From assembly GCA_010365205.1 (NCBI GenBank), contig JAAFGU010000085.1:1-9061 (forward strand): a stretch of DNA of 9,061 nt, in the 5' to 3' direction. Of this stretch, positions 1 to 8,067 are shown one piece after another; positions within the stretch are counted from its first letter, which is position 1, and each line of letters begins with the position of its first letter. A program made the translations under genes and the position numbers. The DNA is from Aromatoleum sp. GTDB taxonomy: Bacteria; Pseudomonadota; Gammaproteobacteria; Burkholderiales; Casimicrobiaceae. The notes under the pieces were generated by a model that saw only the letters and a list, made by a program, of their open reading frames with translations, ran no database searches and was not told the origin of the DNA.

Positions 1-31
1 CCGCCGCCAGTTCTAAACTCTTCCAATCCAT
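1..31 (-). CDS. Possible start of an unidentified gene, cut by the left edge
   Basis: A minus-strand ATG at 31 opens a frame that stays open to the window edge and reads MDWKSLELAA. The composition resembles a real N-terminus, and the adjoining DNA (about 60-95) is AT-rich and non-coding, as expected of an upstream region. There is no convincing Shine-Dalgarno sequence, only GACGG a few bases upstream. Ten codons are too few to name a family. The assignment is speculative. Confidence 0.25.
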   Translation of the reverse strand, partial: MDWKSLELAA

Positions 32-126
32 AAACCGTCGATCTAAAGCCGCCGCCTAGCAGCCTTCAGGCTCATTTCCCTATTGGAAAATACTTTAGGC
101 GCCAATGCGGGCGGCGGCGGGAACGT

Positions 127-1545
127 TCACATTGCGATCGGGCGCGGACGCGGCGGCGTCGCGCCCAGCACGCCCAGGTCCCAGAACCGGCCCGTCATGA
201 TCGCGAGTCCCTCTCGCGCGACCGCCTCCAGCAGGTGCTCGTTGAGTGCGTGCTGCGAACACGCGGGGTACGAGTGCGGCACCCAGATCGTCGGCAGGCC
301 GAGCACGTCGGCGAAGCAGTCGTTGGGCAGCGAGCCGCCGAGATTGGGCAGGATCACCGGCGAGCGCCCCGTCGTCGCCGCGATCGACGCTTCCGCCCAG
401 CGCACCCACGGATGCTCGGGATCGAGCCGCGTCGCGGCCATCGGTTCCATTTCGCTCTGCCGCACCGACACCGCGGCGAACCCGTGCGCGTCGAGATGCG
501 CGCGGATCGCCGGCACGAACGTTCGCCAGTGGCAGCCGGCGACGAAACGCATCTGAAGCTGCGCGGTTGCGCGCGGCGGAATCGCGTTGACCGGATTTTC
601 CGGATTGCCGGTGCGGAATGCCAGCACCTCGAGCGCATTCCAGCCGAACACGCGCTCAGCCGCGGTGAGTCCCGGCTCGCCCCATCCGGCGTCGATCACC
701 GGGCCGCCCGGTTCGCCCGGCTCGATGCCGGCCAACGCGCGTTTCACCGAATCCGGAATCGGCGGGGGCCGCAGCGCGTCGACGAGAATGCGACCGCGAG
801 CGTCGACTAGCGACGCGATCGCATTGGCGAGAATCGTCCCGGGATTGGCAAGCAGTCCGCCCCAATTGCCCGAATGGTGGGCGCCGTCGCGCAACACAAC
901 GTCGAGATCGAAGTTGAGGGCTCCGCGCGAACCCAGGAAGATCGTCGGCCGGTCGGACGCGAGCCGTGGGCCGTCGGAGGCGATCAACACGTCGACGGCG
1001 AGCTCGTCGCGGCGGGCTTCGCAGGTCGCGCGCAAACCGGGCGAACCGATTTCCTCGCCCATCTCCAGCAGCAGCTTCGCGTTGAAACCCAGGCGTCCGC
1101 GCGCCGCGAGCACCTGCGCGAGCGCCGCGAGATTGATCGAATGCTGGCCCTTGTTGTCGGCGGTGCCGCGACCGTACCAGCGGCCGTCGGCCGCAGCCAC
1201 GTTCCAGGGCGAACGGCCGGCCGCCCACTGCGCGTCGTAGCCGTGTACGACGTCGCCATGACCGTACACCAGCGTCGTCGGCAGCGCGTCATCCTCGTGT
1301 CGGTGTGCGAACAGCATCGGCGGAGCGTCCGGGACCGGATTGGGCCAGAGCGTCCACTCGAAGCCGAGCCGCTCGACACTCGGGCCGATTTCTTCGTCGA
1401 GATAGCGGACGAGCGTGTCGGCGCTGCCCTTGCTCTGGCTCTCGGTGCGCAACGCGACGCGGCGGCCGAGATCGGCGAGCAGACCGCCGCCATCGAACCA
1501 CTTGCCGGCAGCGGCGATCGCGGACTGGCGTTCGGGAGCCATCAT
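127..1545 (-). CDS. M20-family metallopeptidase (dipeptidase/deacylase-like)
   Basis: This 472-residue protein is a full-length member of the M20 (ArgE/DapE/CPG2-like) zinc peptidase family, cytoplasmic with no signal peptide. The metal-site motifs are in the family order: YGHGDVV with ligand His96 and catalytic Asp98, GRGTADNKG with bridging Asp130, EMGEEIG with catalytic Glu164 and ligand Glu165, ASDGPR with Asp191, and QHALNE with His432. The dimerisation (lid) domain lies roughly between residues 205 and 330. The family hydrolyses dipeptides, N-acyl amino acids or related amides; the substrate cannot be told from sequence. The start at 1545 (adjacent ATG codons at 1545 and 1542) lies 5 bases after the LOG gene stop, which implies operon expression and possible translational coupling, since no good Shine-Dalgarno is visible. 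The reading frame runs open upstream into the LOG gene only because that gene is frameshifted, so the longer 748-codon frame is not a real fusion. Confidence 0.9.
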   Translation of the reverse strand: MMAPERQSAIAAAGKWFDGGGLLADLGRRVALRTESQSKGSADTLVRYLDEEIGPSVERLGFEWTLWPNPVPDAPPMLFAHRHEDDALPTTLVYGHGDVVHGYDAQWAAGRSPWNVAAADGRWYGRGTADNKGQHSINLAALAQVLAARGRLGFNAKLLLEMGEEIGSPGLRATCEARRDELAVDVLIASDGPRLASDRPTIFLGSRGALNFDLDVVLRDGAHHSGNWGGLLANPGTILANAIASLVDARGRILVDALRPPPIPDSVKRALAGIEPGEPGGPVIDAGWGEPGLTAAERVFGWNALEVLAFRTGNPENPVNAIPPRATAQLQMRFVAGCHWRTFVPAIRAHLDAHGFAAVSVRQSEMEPMAATRLDPEHPWVRWAEASIAATTGRSPVILPNLGGSLPNDCFADVLGLPTIWVPHSYPACSQHALNEHLLEAVAREGLAIMTGRFWDLGVLGATPPRPRPIAM

Positions 1546-1550
1546 CGGCG

Positions 1551-2229
1551 CTACGCGTCGCGGGCCGCGTACGGCAACGCCGCATCGCCGTCGAGGGAAA
1601 GGACGACGCGCGCCACGGCGGTGATCGCGGCCTCGACGCTCGGCAGGTGCTCGATACCCTCGACGCGCGGAGCGTCCTCGAGACCGAACACGCGCTTTGC
1701 CGTACTGCATACCGAACGCGACCTCCGACAGCGTGCCGTAGCCGCCGCCGATGGCAACGAGGCAGATCGCCGCACGCGCGATCAGCGCATTGCGCGCGAG
1801 GCCGATACCGGTCGGAATCGGAATCGTGACAAAGGAATTCCCATCGGCGAGCGTGTCGCCGGGCAATAGCCCAACGCTGATTCCGCCTTTCACCGCCACG
1901 CCTTCGCACACCGCCAGCATCACGCCGCGGAGACCGCCGCAGAGCACCGTGAGGCCGGCGTCGGCGAGCGCCGCGCCCAGTGCCTTCGCCGCCTCGGCTT
2001 GCGCGGGGGTCGCCCGGTGGCCACCGACGACGCCAATCATCTGCCGTGACGGCGAGCCGCTTTCCTTTTGCAACCAGCGCACCGCGGCGACCGGATCGAC
2101 CGGGTCGCCGCCGAATTTCTTCGTGGCCGGTTGCCATCCGGGCTGTCCTCCGCCGAACCTGAGGCCCGCGCCGTCGTGCAGGCAGCGGTGCGAGCGATCG
2201 ACGAAAAGCGTCGGCGCGGGAATGGGCAT
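1551..2229 (-). CDS. LOG/TIGR00725-family protein with an apparent frameshift
   Basis: This is a Rossmann-fold protein of the LOG (lysine decarboxylase-like) superfamily, TIGR00725 branch. Visible signatures are IGVVGGHRA (residues 65-73), LCGGLRG (96-102), ARNALIARAA (145-154) and GGGYGTLSE (161-169, with the conserved Glu169). LOG relatives in the wider family are nucleoside 5'-monophosphate phosphoribohydrolases; the biochemical role of this branch is unknown. After GMQYGK (about residue 178, near 1690-1696) the reading frame must skip one base to continue as RVFGLEDAPRVEGIEHLPS and end at the TAG at 1551-1553. Repaired length is 225 residues. The ATG at 2229 was chosen because a TACAAT -10-like box lies 34 bases upstream. 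About 63 residues precede the usual family core; an internal ATG at 2040 (MIGVVGG) would give the usual core-only length. The single-base break may be a sequencing error or a recent mutation. Confidence 0.78.
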
Positions 2230-2262
2230 GGCGGTTCGGAGGAAGATGAAACGGGGCGCCCG

Positions 2263-2268
2263 ATTGTA
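2263..2268 (-). promoter_or_regulatory. Candidate -10 box for the LOG-M20 operon
   Basis: The minus strand reads TACAAT here (5 of 6 matches to TATAAT), 34 bases upstream of the ATG at 2229. The region one helical turn or more upstream is GC-rich, including a perfect GCGGCGCCGC palindrome at 2282-2291, and shows no clear -35 hexamer. Confidence 0.35.
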
Positions 2269-2363
2269 ACGCCGCGCGTTTGCGGCGCCGCCCGCAGGTC
2301 CGGTGCCTCGGGACTTTCGCACGAACGGTTTGCCGTCGATGGCCCAATCGGCAGTGCGGGGCA

Positions 2364-2392
2364 TTGTGCGCATCGCGCGCAGCGGCTACGAT
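2364..2392 (+). promoter_or_regulatory. Candidate sigma70 promoter for the IPTL-CTERM-like protein gene
   Basis: TTGTGC at 2364-2369 and TACGAT at 2387-2392 are separated by 17 bases and point towards the gene starting at 2432. The predicted transcript start would leave a leader of about 33 bases that contains the GAGGA ribosome binding site at 2423-2427. The match to consensus is moderate. Confidence 0.45.
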
Positions 2393-2431
2393 GGCGTCCG
2401 CATCCCCTACCCCCCGCTGCCCGAGGACCCC

Positions 2432-2977
2432 ATGCCGAGCCGATTGCCGCTGTTGATTTTGATGATGCTGTTTGGCGGGACGGCATTCGCCGGCGGCACG
2501 TCCTCGGTGGGGTCGATGACGATCTTCAGCCCGACGCCGTCATTCGATTTCGGCACCCGCGTGGTCGGCTCTACGACGACACTTAACCTCGGGCTGGGCG
2601 CACCGGGAAGCAACACGGCCCCGGTGCAAGTGACGGCGATCACGCTCACCAACCCGTCGTTCAGCCAGACCAGCAACTGCCCCAATCCGGTCGCCGCCGG
2701 TGGCTCGTGTCCGCTGACGGGGCGCTTCACGCCGGTCGCGCCAGGCCCGGCCAGCGCGACGCTGTCGATCACCTGCGTGACCAACATCGTGCCGATCATC
2801 GCCAACCTCACGTTCCTGTGCAACGGCGTGCCGTTCGACGTGACGCTCAACGGGCAGGGTCTGCTGGCGGCCGCGGTACCGGCGCTCGATCCGGCCTTCG
2901 TCGGCGCGCTCGCCATGGCGCTGCTCGTCTGGGGCACGCTCTTCCTGCGGCGGCGGCAGACGCAACGCCGCTCCTGA
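2432..2977 (+). CDS. Exported ASH-domain (choice-of-anchor D) protein with IPTL-CTERM-like tail
   Basis: The 181-residue protein starts with a hydrophobic signal peptide (residues 1-20, likely cleavage after AFA). Residues about 35-145 form one immunoglobulin-like ASH/choice-of-anchor D unit. The recognisable pattern is FDFGTRVVGST, then ITLTNPSFSQTSNCP, then AAGGSCPLTGRFTP, with four cysteines (83, 93, 115, 130). The end is a sorting tail: VPALDP at 149-154, a hydrophobic helix at about 155-172, and a basic cluster RRRQTQRR. This matches the plan of IPTL-CTERM/exosortase-type tails, although the usual IPTLSEW start is replaced by VPALDPA. The likely fate is export through Sec, then membrane-anchored processing, giving a surface or periplasmic structural or binding protein. 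The start is set by GAGGA 4 bases upstream of ATG 2432 and by the signal peptide; earlier in-frame codons would bury the signal peptide. It is divergent to the LOG operon and convergent with the desaturase gene. Confidence 0.75.
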   Translation: MPSRLPLLILMMLFGGTAFAGGTSSVGSMTIFSPTPSFDFGTRVVGSTTTLNLGLGAPGSNTAPVQVTAITLTNPSFSQTSNCPNPVAAGGSCPLTGRFTPVAPGPASATLSITCVTNIVPIIANLTFLCNGVPFDVTLNGQGLLAAAVPALDPAFVGALAMALLVWGTLFLRRRQTQRRS

Positions 2978-3004
2978 CCCGTACTCGAGGCGCGGAGCCG
3001 TGCG

Positions 3005-3862
3005 TCAGTGCGAGGAGTCCGCGCGGCCGACGTGCCACGGCGTGCGCAGCATCCCGCTCACCGACCCTGCGTCCGCGGCGACCGTATCAAGTCCGTAGCG
3101 CGCCGGCTCGCCCGGCCGCGGCAACGTGTAAGTGCCGAACGCCCGATCCCAGAACGAGAAAAAGCCGCCGTAGTTGGAATCCGTCTGCGCCGCCACCGGC
3201 GAATGATGGATTCGATGCATTGCGGGGGTGACGAACACGCCGCGCATCATCCGATCGAGCCGTTCGGGAAAACGCACGTTGGCGTGACCCCATAGCGCAA
3301 CCGGCAGCGCCAGCGTATCGCGCAGCACGGCGACCCACTGCGGAAAGCCGAGCGCGGCGAGCACGACGAGCCGCCATCCCACCGCCAGTGCGACGTGAGC
3401 GGGATGCGCGCGGATGTTGGTCGTGACGTCGAGCGCGTCGTCAGTGTGATGCAACGCATGCAGGCGCCACAGCCAGCGCGCTTCGTGGCTCAGGCGGTGG
3501 AAGAGATAGTCGGCGGCATCGATCAGCACGACCCCGGCGAGCGCGACGGCCCAGCCGGGCAGCGCAAAGGCGAAGAAAAGTCCGGCGCGCCGCGTCTCGA
3601 TCCAGCCGGCCGCCGGAACCACGACCGCGCTCAGCAGCACGGCGACTGCGATGGCGCCGATCAGCCACACGGCGCCGTTGCGCAGCGCATGCCGCAGGCG
3701 CCCCGGGCCGAAGTCGCGCGAGCGCATCGCCGGCACCGACTCGAGCCCGATCAGCAGAAGCATCGTCGCGACCAGCAGAACGGTCTCGATCTGCTGAAGG
3801 CGGCTGACGAGGTCGATCGACGTTGCAAATTGGTCCATGCGGGGGTCCATGCGGGGGTCCAC
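3005..3862 (-). CDS. Sterol desaturase/fatty acid hydroxylase superfamily membrane protein
   Basis: This 285-residue integral membrane di-iron enzyme carries the superfamily's histidine boxes: HRLSH (residues 122-126), HALHH (135-139) and HRIHH (216-220), plus His193 in WGHAN. Hydrophobic membrane segments are visible at about 27-41, 65-84, 94-115 and 157-172. The family uses oxygen and a di-iron centre to hydroxylate or desaturate lipids such as sterols, carotenoids or fatty acids; the substrate here is unknown. The start is ambiguous. A 12-base tandem repeat gives GTG at 3862, ATG at 3850 and ATG at 3838, all in frame (MDPRMDPRMDQ). GTG 3862 has AGGG 7 bases upstream at 3870-3873 and is used here; the 8 extra residues are not expected to affect the fold. 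The gene converges on the IPTL-CTERM-like gene with a 27-base gap and is divergent to the thiC leader. Confidence 0.85.
   Translation of the reverse strand: MDPRMDPRMDQFATSIDLVSRLQQIETVLLVATMLLLIGLESVPAMRSRDFGPGRLRHALRNGAVWLIGAIAVAVLLSAVVVPAAGWIETRRAGLFFAFALPGWAVALAGVVLIDAADYLFHRLSHEARWLWRLHALHHTDDALDVTTNIRAHPAHVALAVGWRLVVLAALGFPQWVAVLRDTLALPVALWGHANVRFPERLDRMMRGVFVTPAMHRIHHSPVAAQTDSNYGGFFSFWDRAFGTYTLPRPGEPARYGLDTVAADAGSVSGMLRTPWHVGRADSSH
3836..3862 (-). repeat. 12-base tandem repeat carrying alternative start codons
   Basis: On the minus strand two adjacent units read GTGGACCCCCGC and ATGGACCCCCGC, followed by ATGGAC, the first half of a third. Each unit begins with a possible start codon and encodes MDPR. 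The units differ only at the first base. Copy-number change would add or remove start codons without altering the frame. Confidence 0.8.
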
Positions 3863-3939
3863 GCGCGGGCCCTGCGGAATTTCAGTCTAGCATCGCCGCC
3901 GCGACCGCCGGCACGCGTCCAATGCGTTGGCGCCGTCGC

Positions 3940-3968
3940 TTGCCGCAATGGAGCCTTTGGCGTAACGT
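3940..3968 (+). promoter_or_regulatory. Candidate promoter for the thiC leader
   Basis: TTGCCG at 3940-3945 and TAACGT at 3963-3968 lie 17 bases apart. Transcription would begin just before the TPP aptamer's first helix at 3977. The -10 match is weak (3 of 6), so support comes mainly from position. Confidence 0.35.
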
Positions 3969-3976
3969 AACCGCCT

Positions 3977-4059
3977 ACGCTAGGGGTCCTTCCCGCATAT
4001 CGGGAGGGTGAGATCAAACCCTTGGTACCTGTGCGGACAATGCCGGCGCAGGGAAGCGT
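3977..4059 (+). ncRNA. TPP riboswitch (THI element)
   Basis: This is the thiamine pyrophosphate-sensing aptamer upstream of thiC. P1 is closed by ACGCT (3977-3981) pairing with AGCGT (4055-4059). The conserved GGGGT block follows at 3983-3987. A variable hairpin CCTTCCCG/CGGGAGGG comes next, then the conserved TGAGATCAAACCC (4009-4021). After that come TACCTG and the pyrophosphate-sensing arm GGACAATGCCGGCGCAGGGA (4035-4054), close to the family consensus GGATAATGCCAGCGTAGGGA. TPP binding normally reduces thiC expression in Proteobacteria, mostly at the translational level. The aptamer ends about 40 bases before the thiC Shine-Dalgarno. Confidence 0.93.
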
Positions 4060-4089
4060 GAACACTCTCTCCCGCTCCCCGCGCGCCCT

Positions 4090-4105
4090 TTCTCGAGCCG
4101 AGGAG
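4090..4105 (+). promoter_or_regulatory. thiC ribosome binding site inside a possible sequestering hairpin
   Basis: AGGAG at 4101-4105 sits 5 bases before ATG 4111 and is a good Shine-Dalgarno. TTCTCG (4090-4095) can pair with CGAGGA (4099-4104) across a three-base AGC loop, with one G-U pair, which would hide the site. This fits a riboswitch that acts on translation. The pairing is read by eye and not folded by software. Confidence 0.5.
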
Positions 4106-4110
4106 TCTCC

Positions 4111-5999
<1,889 letters not shown>

Positions 6000-6003
<4 letters not shown>

Positions 6004-6644
6004 GTCCGCCCAAGACACGATCAGCGGGCGGGCGTCGGCCGGCAACGGACGGCACTGCCCCGAAGCCAGCAGCTGCACCGGTCCCGACTCTGCACCTGCG
6101 CGTGACGCTACTCGACGTTGAGCCCGCGGTCTTGCGCGAAGTGCTCGTGCCCGTCGATCTGACGTTCGCGCAGTTGCACACCGTCTTGCAAGTCGCGATG
6201 GGCTGGGAGCATTACCACCTGCACGAGTTCGAGGTCGGCGAAGGGCATATCGGCCTACCCGCTCCGAAGGACCTCTTTGCCGGAGACCGGCCGCTCCTCG
6301 ACGAACGGAAGACCCGGCTCGGTGATGTGCTCGATGGTCGCCGCAAGTTTCGTTACTGGTACGACTTCGGCGATGATTGGTGGCACGAGATCGCAATACG
6401 GAAGGGCGCTGCGGACGAGGGTGGCGGACCGCGTTTGCTTGCCGGTGAGGGCGCGTGCCCGCCAGAAGATTGCGGCGGGCCGTACGGTTACGCGGAGTTG
6501 CTGCAGGCCCTGACCGACCCGAAGCACCCGGAACATGGGGAGCTGCGCGAATGGGCCGGCGATTTCGATCCGGGGCGATTCGATTTCGACCGTACGGCTA
6601 AGGCTGTCCTCAAGACGGTCAGACGAACGAGCGCCCGCAAGTAG
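6000..6644 (+). CDS. Plasmid pRiA4b ORF-3-like family protein
   Basis: This 214-residue soluble protein belongs to the pRiA4b ORF-3-like family (PF07929), whose function is not established. The family pattern is clear: LHLRVTLLDVEPAVLREVLVP at about 31-51, a helical TFAQLHTVLQVAMGW, then HYHLHEFEV (71-79). RYWYDFGDDWWHEI follows at 118-131, then CPPEDCGGPYGY (153-164, with Cys153 and Cys158) and a closing DFDPGRFD (188-195). Residues 1-29 are a proline/alanine-rich, probably disordered leader. The start is GTG 6000, which overlaps the thiC TGA stop (GTGA), suggesting translational re-initiation. No strong Shine-Dalgarno is seen; GGAG lies 14 bases upstream and GAAGG only 1 base upstream. Being co-transcribed with thiC places it under the TPP riboswitch, but a thiamine role is not known for this family. 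Confidence 0.85.
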
Positions 6645-6710
6645 ATCAGTGGGGATCGTTGGAATTGAGGCCGGCTCAGCGTCGTTGCACGTGCTCGCAC
6701 AGTCTGCACA

Positions 6711-6739
6711 AAAATGAAAAGGGGCCAGGCTGCTTTTCA
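6711..6739 (-). terminator. Imperfect palindrome, likely intrinsic terminator of the HTH regulator gene
   Basis: TGAAAAG (6715-6721) and CTTTTCA (6733-6739) are a perfect inverted repeat. They share a centre at 6727 with an inner GCC-A-GGC, leaving one mismatch and one G-T pair. On the minus strand the stem is followed by a T-rich tract (complement of the A run at 6709-6714), 9 bases beyond the regulator stop. On the plus strand it may also stop readthrough from the pRiA4b-like gene. The sequence also recalls the short palindromes associated with REP/RAYT elements. Confidence 0.5.
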
Positions 6740-6747
6740 CGATAGGC

Positions 6748-7209
6748 TCAGGCGACCGCCGCTTCGGTCCGACTGCGCCACCCGCGTCGCGTTTCCTCGA
6801 CCACGATGCGCTGGTCGACCAGTCGCTCGATGCCGTTGAGCCGCGCAATCACCCGCTTGACCGTCTGCTGGCCAGCGTTCACGGCCAGCCACAACAATCG
6901 CAGATGCTTGTCGGCCCACAACGGAACACGTCCGCGCTTCTCCCAGTTTGCGACACTCTGCTCGGTGTTGCCGAACAGATTCGCGACCGATTTCTGCGAC
7001 AGACGCAGATGAAGCCGCAGGTACCGGAACTCGACGCCGGTCAGTCGTCCGGGCTTGTGCGCGAGCACCGCGCAAATCGCGCGCGTCAGGCCGTCGATGT
7101 CGTGATACGAGACGCCCCTGCCATAGGGCGTGTCGACCACGTTGTAGCCGTTGGCAAGCCACACGTTTTTCAGGCCGGCGTCGTCGAATCGGCATGGCGA
7201 TTTGGTCAT
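6748..7209 (-). CDS. Helix-turn-helix regulator, MqsA/YgiT C-terminal-like
   Basis: A 153-residue DNA-binding protein. Residues about 57-92 form a Cro/XRE-type helix-turn-helix (TGVEFRYLRLHLRLSQKSVANLFG followed by NTEQSVANWEKRGRVP). The part just before it (YHDIDGLTRAICAVLAHKPGRLTG) matches the linker seen in MqsA/YgiT-like antitoxins. The N-terminal LKNVWLANGYNVVDTPYGRGV block is typical of small stand-alone relatives of this group. The two CxxC zinc motifs of true MqsA are missing; only one cysteine occurs near the N-terminus. The start at 7209 has GAGG with 5-base spacing (7215-7218). No MqsR- or HigB-like toxin lies next to it, so it appears to be an orphan regulator. It is divergent to the toxin-antitoxin pair, with 129 bases between the two starts, and may act on that shared region. 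Confidence 0.75.
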   Translation of the reverse strand: MTKSPCRFDDAGLKNVWLANGYNVVDTPYGRGVSYHDIDGLTRAICAVLAHKPGRLTGVEFRYLRLHLRLSQKSVANLFGNTEQSVANWEKRGRVPLWADKHLRLLWLAVNAGQQTVKRVIARLNGIERLVDQRIVVEETRRGWRSRTEAAVA

Positions 7210-7270
7210 TGTCCCCTCACCCGCCCAACACCGAGGAACGAATGCGGGCCGGGCCGTACGTCGGCCAACC

Positions 7271-7281
7271 GGATGGCATCC
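7271..7281. promoter_or_regulatory. Perfect short palindrome in the divergent promoter region (candidate operator)
   Basis: GGATG-G-CATCC is an 11-base perfect inverted repeat between the regulator and antitoxin genes. A TATCAT -10-like hexamer follows at 7300-7305, facing the antitoxin gene, without a good -35 partner. An HTH protein from either flank could bind here, but at this length the palindrome could be chance. Confidence 0.3.
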
Positions 7282-7338
7282 TGTTCCTCGCGGACGCATT
7301 ATCATAGACCGAGTGACGGCGTCGAAACCACGAATACC

Positions 7339-8067
7339 GTGCCCAAGAACTCCGACTTGCCTCCGCTGAAGGAGAGCCGTGGACCGTCGATCTACGACGC
7401 GCCGAGTTACAGCGCGGCCGAAGCCGCGCACTTGCTCAAACTCGGCGGTTCGACGGTGCGGGTGTGGTGCTTCGGCCAAGGTTACAGCTATCGCGGTACG
7501 GCGCGGAGGTTCCGTCCGGTAATCGAGCCGGCGGACCGCGCGGGGCGCCTCCTCTCATTCTCCAATTTGTGCGAATTGCACATCCTCGGTTCCATCACTC
7601 GCGGGCATCGCATTCCACTGCAGCGGGTCCGCCGCGCCCTCGAGTTCGTCCACAAGGAGACCCGTTCCCCGCGACCGCTGCTCGGCGAGGATTTTCGCAC
7701 CAACGGACTCGACCTTTTCCTCGACTACGCCGTGCAGCTCGTAAACGTCTCAGGCGGCGGCCAGATCGCGCTTCGCGGCGAATTCGAGCGAGCGCTCGAT
7801 CGGATTCAAAGGGGCGCCAGCGGGATGCCTGTGCGTCTTTTTCCCTTTACGCGCAAGGCGAGCCAGACGACCGGGTTGCCGAGCGCGGTCGCGATCGACC
7901 CCAGGATCGCTTTCGGACGCCCGATCGTAGCCGGTGCCGGTGTTCGCACCGACGTAATCAGCGATCGCTTCGGCGCCGGGGATTCGCCGGCCGAAATGGC
8001 CGAAGACTACTGTGTCAGCGAAGAAAATATCCTCGAAGCGCTCCGTTACGAGCGTCTCGCCGCCTGA
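7339..8067 (+). CDS. VapB45-like antitoxin: N-terminal HTH plus C-terminal DUF433
   Basis: This 242-residue protein resembles the long antitoxins paired with PIN-like VapC45 toxins (M. tuberculosis Rv2018 is of similar length). Residues about 23-45 (YSAAEAAHLLKLGGSTVRVW) look like a MerR/DUF433-associated helix-turn-helix. Residues 70-105 (LLSFSNLCELHILGSI, then RGHRIPLQRVRRALEFV) match the helical segment usual in these proteins. Residues about 184-242 are the DUF433 domain (AIDPRIAFGRPIVAGAGVRT, then SPAEMAEDYCVSEENILEALRYE). The expected role is to bind and neutralise the toxin and repress the shared promoter. GTG 7339 was chosen because it lies downstream of the putative -10 box and just before the first conserved block. 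No clear Shine-Dalgarno is present, so the start is less certain than the product. The 3' end overlaps the toxin gene. Confidence 0.82.
   Translation: MPKNSDLPPLKESRGPSIYDAPSYSAAEAAHLLKLGGSTVRVWCFGQGYSYRGTARRFRPVIEPADRAGRLLSFSNLCELHILGSITRGHRIPLQRVRRALEFVHKETRSPRPLLGEDFRTNGLDLFLDYAVQLVNVSGGGQIALRGEFERALDRIQRGASGMPVRLFPFTRKASQTTGLPSAVAIDPRIAFGRPIVAGAGVRTDVISDRFGAGDSPAEMAEDYCVSEENILEALRYERLAA

Noticed and set aside
874..1869. Plus-strand open frame of 331 codons antisense to the M20 and LOG genes
   Set aside because: It spans two well-supported genes on the opposite strand, shows no domain pattern and has typical antisense composition.
127..2373. A single 748-residue LOG-peptidase fusion protein
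   Set aside because: The middle (after GMQYGKARV) is arginine-rich out-of-frame sequence, and the natural LOG ending is in another frame with its own stop just before the M20 start. The extra upstream codons (2230-2373) overlap promoter-like sequence.
2978..3004. Possible shared terminator between the convergent genes
   Set aside because: The 27-base gap has no clear stem followed by a T-run on either strand.
6904..7338. Upstream extension of the antitoxin gene
   Set aside because: It overlaps the HTH regulator on the other strand, runs across the divergent promoter region and has no resemblance to the family N-terminus; an ATG at 7273 lies within the candidate operator.
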